Assembly: GCA_002102555.1 (NCBI GenBank)
Contig: MCFL01000103.1
Coordinates: 1 to 64,000 of the forward strand
Length of the DNA: 64,000 nucleotides
Source: Catenaria anguillulae PL171
Taxonomy: Eukaryota; Blastocladiomycota; Blastocladiomycetes; Blastocladiales; Catenariaceae
Direction of reading: 5' to 3'
The position numbers and the translations under genes are program-made. Under the pieces are notes generated by a model. It was not told where the DNA came from, did no database searches, and saw nothing but the letters and a program-made list of their open reading frames with translations. Below, one piece after another: positions 57,734-64,000 of this stretch. Each line of letters opens with the position of its first letter. Position 1 is the first letter of the stretch.

Positions 57734-58459
57734 ATGTCTCCCAAGCTCGCCCTTGTCTACGGCGGCGCCGGCGCCCTCGGCCGCGCCATCGTCACGCACT
57801 TCCAGTCCAAGCTGCCCGGATGGTCGGTCGTCTCGGTGGACCGTGCCGTCAACTCGGATGCCTCCCTCAACATCACTGCGCCTCCCGGCGCCTCGTGGAC
57901 CGATACCCGTCAACTCATTGCGTCTTCCCTGCCCAAGGACACCAAGCACCTGGACGCCATCATCTGCGTTGCCGGCGGCTGGCAGGGCGGCTCTGCGTCA
58001 TCGCCCGATTTCTTAAGCTCAGTGGAAACCTCGCTGACGCAATCCGTGCAAACCTCGGCCATTGCCGCTGCACTTGCCGCACAATACTTGCGCCCGCACG
58101 GGGGCTTGTTGGTGCTCACGGGGTCGCATGCCGCGCTGGCGCCCACGCCCGGCATGATTGGATATGGACTGGCCAAGGCCGCAGTGCATCATTTGGTGCA
58201 ATCGCTTGGAGCGCCAAACTCGGGCATGCCCGAGGGAGCCAAAGCCGTGGCCATTTTGCCGGCAACGCTCGATACGCCTGCGAATCGTGCGGGCATGCCA
58301 AAGGCCGATTTCAGTTCGTGGACGCCTGTGGAGGAGGTGGCGGGCAAGATTGGCAAATGGGCCAGTGGCGACGAGGACATTCAGAGTGGCAGTTTGGTCA
58401 GTTTGGTGACGAGTCGTGGCGAGACAAAGTGGACCGTGGCCAGTGGGCTCATGTCCTAA
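57734..58459 (+). CDS. QDPR: dihydropteridine reductase (short-chain dehydrogenase family)
   Basis: Regenerates tetrahydrobiopterin from quinonoid dihydrobiopterin with NADH, for aromatic amino acid hydroxylases. Intronless, 241 aa, matching animal QDPR (about 244). Motifs: dinucleotide site ALVYGGAGALGRAIV, VAGGWQGG (family signature), LLVLTGSHAAL, the catalytic YGLAK (Tyr-x3-Lys) within TPGMIGYGLAKAAVHHLVQSL, NSGMPEGAKAVAILPATLDTP, and MPKADFSSWTPVEEV. These place it in QDPR rather than general SDRs. The start ATG follows TACAAC. No other pterin gene is in the window. Complete; the presence of QDPR implies BH4 use in this organism. Confidence 0.93.
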   Translation: MSPKLALVYGGAGALGRAIVTHFQSKLPGWSVVSVDRAVNSDASLNITAPPGASWTDTRQLIASSLPKDTKHLDAIICVAGGWQGGSASSPDFLSSVETSLTQSVQTSAIAAALAAQYLRPHGGLLVLTGSHAALAPTPGMIGYGLAKAAVHHLVQSLGAPNSGMPEGAKAVAILPATLDTPANRAGMPKADFSSWTPVEEVAGKIGKWASGDEDIQSGSLVSLVTSRGETKWTVASGLMS

Positions 58460-58510
58460 GTAAGTCGGCCTCATGGGCATCATGTGGCTATTGCCTTGAC
58501 ATGTGTATTC

Positions 58511-58522
58511 CCCCCCCCCCCC
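58511..58522. repeat. poly-C run
   Basis: A homopolymer of about a dozen C lies in the 80-nt gap between the convergent QDPR and EMI1 genes. Prone to length errors. Confidence 0.7.
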
Positions 58523-58541
58523 ATTCTTCATTCCTTCCAAT

Positions 58542-59080
58542 TTACTTGCTCTGATCCACAACGGGCAACACGCTCCAATCCTCCAGCTCTGGCGGAAAGT
58601 TTGCTGGCGGCTGTGATATCCAGTTGAATCGAGCGTCAGTCTCACGGTTGCAGGCACTCACACACACTCTCTCTCTGCCATGAATATACATACCTTGTCC
58701 CGCAGCTCCCACACGCTCAACGAACTGGGTTTTTCTTTCTCCTGCTTTGCCAACATGGCCTCGCGCTCATCCACCAAGCGCTTCATTTCGTCCTGGGGCT
58801 TTGTCTTGATCTTGATGCAAAACTTGAAGTGGTCCCATTTCGCAGAACAATCGGCACGCTGGCCGTACCGGTAGTAGGAGAGCGCTTGGTAGTGCAAGGC
58901 TAGTAAAACCCCAAGAACGGTGTCAGTGCCAGCCAGGGATCGAGGGGGGCAGAGGTCATCATCAATAACTAGAACAGCAGAGGGAGCGAGGGCCGGCGTA
59001 CAGTAGCAAGTGTAGACCTTGCCGAGGGCATCCGAGATGGAGTACCGGTCGGGGATGGGCTGGTCGGTTGGTGACGGCAT
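58542..59080 (-). CDS. EMI1: EMI1-like (DUF3128) small protein
   Basis: Family known for early meiotic induction in yeast and linked to mitochondria; twin CxnC cysteines suggest a CHCH-type fold. Exons 59080-59002, 58899-58694 and 58610-58542; introns 102 and 83 nt; 117 aa. The join at intron 1 gives VYTCY|SLHYQALSYYRYG, and the family core RYGQRADCSAKWDHFKFCIK follows, then RLVDEREAMLAKQEKEKPSSLSVWELRDK. The last exon gives PPANFPPELEDWSVLPVV. The start at 59080 (MPSPTDQPIPDRYS) suits the family. Reading through the introns yields shorter wrong ends, so this gene is easily mispredicted. Confidence 0.88.
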
Positions 59081-59477
59081 TTCTTTCCAGTTGGGTTGGT
59101 TGGTGCGAGTGAGTGTCTGTCGAGCTTTCGTTGTCGTTAGCCTCTGACCACAAGACAAGGCCCAAGGCCCGGGAGGGTTGTTGGTAATTCTGGATAGAAA
59201 GATACAGTGTCGCTTGCGAAATGCTCACAGTGGGTTGAGTTGCTTCACATACATGGATGGTGGGAATGCAAAGTGTATAGCGTTGGATCAGAAACTTGGC
59301 TGTCTCGCACCTGGCCATGGCTGCCCCCCTCCATCGACACTGCGAACAACAAGTGTATGTACTAGTATTAATACTGCTCGATGAATGTATTGACTACACA
59401 CACATGTACAGAATCACACCCAACCAACCAACACAAGTCCTATCCTCGTTCCGTTCATATGTAAATATGTACAATCA
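59081..59477. other. intergenic stretch
   Basis: About 400 nt between the start of EMI1 and the stop of the MFS gene. No gene seen. An AT-rich GTAAATATGTAC occurs at 59461-59472. Confidence 0.45.
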
Positions 59478-60961
59478 TTACTCCTTGTCCACCTGCCCCT
59501 GTCCCTCCCCATCCGCTGGCACCGCACTCACATCCCCCATACTTCCCGCAGCCACCACTCTCCCTCTGCGTCTCAAATAAACATCGAGCCCGAGCGTTGC
59601 CACCAGCGCCATGCCCGCCATGGGCACGAGCCAATAAAAGTTGTGCGTGTACAGCTGACGAGCCGGTTTGCCCGCATCCCTTGCGTCATGGACCAGCGTG
59701 TTGAACACGGAGCCGCCAAGCACGCCGGCAAGCGACCAGGCAGTGAGTGCGGCGCCGTACAGCGGGGACGAGCGTACTGCGCCAAAGAGGTCGCCAAGGA
59801 TGCCCGGGAGCAGCCCGAACGAGGCGCCGTATGCACTAGAAACGCAGCAGTCAGGCGGCGAATTGACTTGGTGAGATGGGAACATTGAAGAAATGGCGAG
59901 ACGAACAAAGAACAAGAAACAACAGACCTGGTCAAGATCCAAACACCCGCACAAAACATGCCCACGGAGCCCACCTCGGTCTCAATGCTCGCCACAACCA
60001 GGCCCAAGCCCAAACACTGTGTGAGTGCCACGGCCATCCACACGCGACTGCGGCCCAATTTGTCTGAAATGGCGCCAAACCCTGCGCGGCCAGCAACATT
60101 GAAGAGTCCATTGACGGCCACAATGATGGCGGCCGAGTCGGCAGACAGCCCAAAGATGGATTTTACCATGTCTGCGATTTTGGACAGCATGGCTAGGCCC
60201 GATGTGATGCCAAACAAAAACGTCAAGTACACGAGGACAAACTGCGGCGACTTGATATCTGCCCAAACAGACGATGGTGTTGAGGTGGAGTTGTTTGCTG
60301 CGGCCGTGTCCTCTGGCTTGTTGTCATCCGGCTGTGCACTGTTAGGCGGCATTTCCAGCACCATAGCCAGCGGCAACTGCACACACGCATACACGCCGCC
60401 CAACACCAAGAACCCAGTCCCAACCCCGACGCTGCCAATCAGCGCCGTGCCCGCAAAACTGCCCACTACTGCCCCCGCACCAAACCCTGCCACCACAACG
60501 CCAGCGGCAAATCCGCGCTGGTCTGGGAACCACCGCCCCGTAGTTGCCACAGGAATCAAGTACGCCAGCCCCGTGCCAATGCCGCCCATGACGCCAAACC
60601 CAGACACGAGCACGGGGACCGAAGTGGCCAATCCGGCGGCAACGTGCGCGAGTGCAAACAAAACGCATCCGAAAAGCGTGGGTCGCCGAGGACCAAAGCG
60701 CGCAAGGGCGCGCGGGGCAATGAGGGCGGCCGACAGACCCAAAAGCGCAATGTGGGTGAAGAAGGCCAGCGAAATCGAGTCGGGCGTTGTCGACAGCCGG
60801 GTTGCGAGCGAGGCGTTGAACACGGAAAAGGCATAGAGCGTGCCGAGACACACTTGGATCAGGCACGAGGCGGCGAGGATGCGCCATCGGGTGGGGTTGG
60901 CGATGGTGGCAAGGTCGGCGGCCGAGAGGGCCGGCCGAGTGGGACAGGAAGAAGATGTCAT
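59478..60961 (-). CDS. MFS transporter, OFA (oxalate/formate antiporter)-like
   Basis: Exons 60961-59928 and 59835-59478; intron 92 nt (GTCTGT...TTTCTAG, phase 2); 463 aa with about 12 membrane spans. The N-terminus RWRILAASCLIQVCLGTLYAFSVFNASL is the OFA-family opening (W...L...IQ...G..YA.SVF). Also GVMGGIGTGLAYLIPVATTGRWFPDQRGFAAGVVVAGFGAG, with the PDQRG loop, and a second half starting VWADIKSPQFVLVYL, with GRAGFGAISDKLGR as the mid-loop MFS motif. The intron join restores WILT|SAYGASFGLLPG. A cytosolic linker sits between the halves. Substrate unknown: oxalate, formate or another monocarboxylate by family analogy. Confidence 0.85.
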
Positions 60962-61871
60962 GGCAATTGGAGATGGTTGTGGGAATGAAGATTAAGATGG
61001 ATCGCTATTGGTTCATCAAGATCTGGTCAGCATTGGGGATGCATTTTGAAATTCATGTGGAGAGCGAACGAAATGGAGAGTGTATCTGTCCGACTTTTGA
61101 AGGAATGAGGAGACAAAAAAAAAGTTTAGCTCCAATTTGCACGAGGCCAGATCGCTTTTCTTAGCAACAACGTTTGTGCAGGCAGCCTGATTGGTGCCAT
61201 GTATGTTCGCCTTTTCATTCATCGTCCCTAACAATCGAACGGTTAAGGAACACTTGTCGAAATGATAGGAACAAACAATCGGGTTTTTCTTGTCCACAAC
61301 CTGGCCGTGATGATATCACCCACAGCTGCTCTTCCGCAGGTTCGCGGCGGCGGTGGGACCATGAGAGGCAAAAGAGAGTAAGACGCCGGCAACAGAATGG
61401 AATGCTGCCTACATCTACCGACATCGCACTTTTCGCATGCAACCAACTTGGCGCCTCGACTCAAATGCAACCACAGACGGGAGGAAGGAGGACGAGACGA
61501 GGTGACCGGTTGACGCTCGCATGCATACGCATGAGCATTTTGCCAAGTACAAGCATAGGTACGGCCAACTACCTCGTCAAACCAGTCGTTGCACGCCATG
61601 CTCACCATCTGCTCCTGTGGGACTGTTATCGGGCATTTAGATCCATGGGAGATAAGAGGTTCGGGCTGGAAGAAAGCGACGAGCAGGGAACAATGTCATG
61701 GAGCGGTGGTCGACTCCTGCGTAAAGTCGTAACTGTGATGAACAATTCGGGTGAAGGCAACAGCATCCGGCCGAGAAACTGGTAAGTGCCAGGTAGTATG
61801 CCTTGTCGAGAATGTATGTCAAACGCATGCTTAATACATATACATGAGTTGTACCATACCGTCCACAATAT
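60962..61871. other. intergenic stretch
   Basis: About 900 nt. The 203-codon open frame at 61174-61785 shows no family features and I do not accept it. No other element recognised. Confidence 0.45.
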
Positions 61872-62659
61872 TCAAGCACCCTTGAGCTTGTACTTGAGCT
61901 TTTCCAACCCAAACACCTCCTCAGTCACACTGACCATACTCCTGACAGCATACGCAAACAAGCCATTGACCATGAAGGGAACCCCCCAAAACACCCGCTC
62001 CCAAGAATCCACCTTGTCCCAATCGGCACTCAAGAGCGGCAACGCAAAGTTGATACCGGCCACCACGGTGCACGCAAACAAGTAGCGCATCAGCGTCAAG
62101 TTGCGAGCCCGCGCGGCCCAGTGATCAAACGGCTGGTCAGCCGGGTGTGCGTTGACCTTGACAATGTCGGTGACGAGCAGCACAAACAGGCCGAGGTATT
62201 GCACCAAAGTCAGCACGTAGGCGAGCGAGGGGAATGGGTGGTGGGCGAGGTCGACTTGCAGGATGGGAATGCCGGGCGAGCCCTTGATGAGCGACATGTA
62301 CACTTGAGCGGCGGCCCTGTTGATTTCGTTTGGACACACAACCGGTCAGAAAGCGTGCATGTGTGAAATAAGGATACTATGGATACGGACAAGATGACGA
62401 GCGGCAAGTTGAGAGCCACCATGATGGCCTTGAATGCCTGATCCACCTCGGACGATTCGGACAGGTACTTTTCAATGATCTCGTCCTGCTCCTGCTCGTC
62501 GAGGATGAGAGCGTCGGGCGACTCGTCTGCATTTGGGTCGATGGTCGAGTTTGCACGTTTGGCAAGGTACCGCTGGCGCATGGCGTCCTCGGTGCGCGAA
62601 TTTGCGCCCGCAGGCATGAGCGGGACCGTCTCTGGTTTCGGGGTGGCGAACGATGCCAT
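61872..62659 (-). CDS. small multi-pass membrane protein of unknown family
   Basis: Exons 62659-62391 and 62316-61872; intron 74 nt (GTCCGT...CAACAG, phase 2); 237 aa. The N-terminal 75 residues are polar (DALILDEQEQDEIIEKYLSES, SSEVDQAFKAI). They are followed by a hydrophobic segment split by the intron (VALNLPLVIL|AAAQVYMS), then SLAYVLTLVQYLGLFVLLVTDIV, MRYLFACTVVAGINFALPLL and VFWGVPFMVNGLFAYAV, for about four spans. The C-terminus is cytosolic-like and basic (GLEKLKYKLKGA). The shape (acidic helix, SEVDQAF motif, four spans) recalls conserved fungal ER/Golgi proteins, but I do not recognise the family. The intron join is phase-consistent only with the GTCCGT donor. Confidence 0.75.
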
Positions 62660-62984
62660 GATGATATCGATGTCTGGGTTGGGCTTGGAGTTTGCGGGGC
62701 AGCTGGGAATGGATCAATACTTAGGGGCGTGGCGTGGATGGGAGGTTGCATAGGGTTGCCGTCGTTGATACCGATACCGACCGGATCAAGTTCAAGTAAA
62801 AATATATGGTAACATGATGAGTAAGTCAGACCGTCGAGAGGGCCGCCGATGACCCACACGACGTGCAAAAAAAAAACCGAAAGAAAAAAACAGTGCAGAC
62901 AACTGAAAGCAGAAGCACATTATTGCCCAATGATCATTCAAGTTTAAGTGTGTCGCTCTCAATCCTACAATCAATGCAAGCGAA
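62660..62984. promoter_or_regulatory. divergent promoter of the membrane protein and ORC4
   Basis: About 325 nt, no gene except the upstream ORF listed separately. A-rich runs (62868-62890) lie mid-region. Confidence 0.4.
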
Positions 62985-62988
62985 ATGA
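62974..62988 (+). promoter_or_regulatory. four-codon upstream ORF overlapping the ORC4 start
   Basis: ATG CAA GCG AAA TGA: the stop TGA shares its TG with the ORC4 ATG (AAATGAC). If transcribed, ribosomes would terminate exactly on the main start, an arrangement suited to termination-reinitiation or repression. Confidence 0.5.
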
Positions 62989-64000
62989 CACGACGGCAAT
63001 CCTCCTCGCACAAGCAAACCATCCTCGCCAACCTCGCGGGCCACAGCCACAGCTACAGCCACGGCCACCGGCCCCACCACCGCCTCATTGGCCTCGACTC
63101 GCAACACGACCAGCTCGTCACCTTGCTCGACCGCACCATCCACCACCACGAATCCAACTCGGTGCTGCTGCTGGGACCGCACGCTTCAGGCAAGTCGGCG
63201 CTGCTTGCCTCGTGCCTCGCACACGTCGACGCCTCGCACTCGCTGTACCGCCTCGTCACTTTACATGGCCTCGTCCACACAGACGAAAAGCTCGCCTTCC
63301 GGTCTCTGGCGCATCAGCTCACCGTCACCGACGACCAATTCGATGCCCAAAAGTTTGCATCCAATGCAGATGCACTCAGCTACCTGATCCGCACACTATG
63401 GTCGGGCAACGACACTTGGACACCCCTCGTGATCGTGCTCGATGCATTTGACGAGTTTACGTTGCATCCAAAGCAGACGCTTCTGTACACGCTGCTCGAC
63501 TCGGTACAGGGGCAGATGAACCCCATGGCCGTTGTGGGCGTGTCCACGCGGTTGGATGTCGTGTCCAACTTGGAAAAACGGGTCCGGTCGCGCTTTTCGC
63601 ATCGGACACTCGTCTTTCCTGCCTTGGCGCGGGACCAGTTTAGGGAGGTGGTGCGTGCGTTGGTCGATGGAAATCCAGTGGTTGATGAGCAAGGGTTTGA
63701 GGACGAGATTGTCGATACCGTGCACGAGTTGACGGCCAATGTCGCCGACATGTGTGCCGTGCTGCTGCCCGCCGTGCTGGCACTTGCAGATGACCAAGAA
63801 GATGGCGGGGATGACGATGACGAGGATCATCATTCCGAGGACCGACACCTGCCAGCGTTACATTTGCCGACGATCCGTGCCTCGCTTCAATCTTGGTTAC
63901 ACCTCACTGCACCCTCATCCTTGCACCTGACCTACTTGCACCTCGCCATGCTGTCGACCATGTGCGCCCTCGCCGACCGCGGATTTGCCGTTTCGTCGAC
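62985..64000 (+). CDS. ORC4: origin recognition complex subunit 4, 5' part (cut by window edge)
   Basis: AAA+ subunit of the ORC that marks replication origins. The frame is open from the ATG to the window end (338 codons, no stop). Motifs: RLIGLDSQHDQLVTLLDRTI (ORC4 N-terminal match to LIGLE..), Walker A GPHASGKSAL, Walker B VIVLDAFDEF, and the ORC4-type sensor TRLDVVSNLEKRVRSRFSHR. The extreme N-terminus is His/Ser-rich. An acidic insert (DDQEDGGDDDDED) sits in the lid region. The rest of the AAA+ lid and the winged helix lie beyond the window. The start is supported by a good AAA context and by the family start. Confidence 0.92.
   Translation, partial: MTRRQSSSHKQTILANLAGHSHSYSHGHRPHHRLIGLDSQHDQLVTLLDRTIHHHESNSVLLLGPHASGKSALLASCLAHVDASHSLYRLVTLHGLVHTDEKLAFRSLAHQLTVTDDQFDAQKFASNADALSYLIRTLWSGNDTWTPLVIVLDAFDEFTLHPKQTLLYTLLDSVQGQMNPMAVVGVSTRLDVVSNLEKRVRSRFSHRTLVFPALARDQFREVVRALVDGNPVVDEQGFEDEIVDTVHELTANVADMCAVLLPAVLALADDQEDGGDDDDEDHHSEDRHLPALHLPTIRASLQSWLHLTAPSSLHLTYLHLAMLSTMCALADRGFAVSS

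Noticed and set aside
61174..61785. 203-codon open frame on the plus strand
   Set aside because: Composition unlike neighbouring genes; no recognisable motif; no homolog pattern.

Overview
The window reads as nuclear DNA of a flagellated early-diverging fungus, most likely a blastocladiomycete or chytrid (inference). Genes are dense, GC-rich and cut by short GT-AG introns, mostly 67-102 nt with GTAYGT-like donors. A saccharopine dehydrogenase (alpha-aminoadipate lysine route) and a fused TMP synthase/hydroxyethylthiazole kinase are fungal hallmarks. Next to them are families that are rare or patchy in Dikarya: dihydropteridine reductase, an IFI6/ISG12-like protein, and many WW-rich ankyrin-like and F-box-like paralogs.

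Layout. 1-8.5 kb: a partial TPR-like gene on the minus strand, a tyrosine-rich repeat protein, phosphoglucomutase, and a nine-exon gene rebuilt here from its splice phases. 8.7-21.4 kb: three WW-motif ankyrin-like genes (two are close tandem paralogs), with a PAS-like protein and an IFI6/ISG12-like protein between them. 21.5-27 kb: an RBBP4/MSI1 histone chaperone, a frameshifted gene of unknown family, and a degraded second copy of it. 27-33 kb: a ZZ/EF-hand membrane protein, LYS1 and THI6. 33-35.4 kb: a Ty3/Gypsy Gag zinc-knuckle relic and a second degraded locus. 35.4-37.1 kb: actin-related protein ARP4. 37.1-42.2 kb: two F-box-like paralogs flanking a pseudogene of the same family. 42.5-53.3 kb: one giant gene of about 3,493 codons. 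54-64 kb: a BED-finger protein that looks derived from a hAT transposase, ERV41/ERGIC2, dihydropteridine reductase, EMI1, an MFS carrier, a small membrane protein, and the first third of ORC4.

Most genes are unrelated housekeeping functions with no operon-like logic. The most unusual item is the giant gene. It carries about eleven units resembling the glycine-rich-domain-containing-protein (GRDP, formerly DUF1399) fold, interspersed with six CxxC...CxxC zinc ribbons, and ends in a separate lysine-rich exon. Exon joins were derived by hand from splice signals and reading phase. Phases close for every multi-exon gene given exact joins; the genes at 1-1600, 23476-24661 and 33988-34623 do not close and are flagged.
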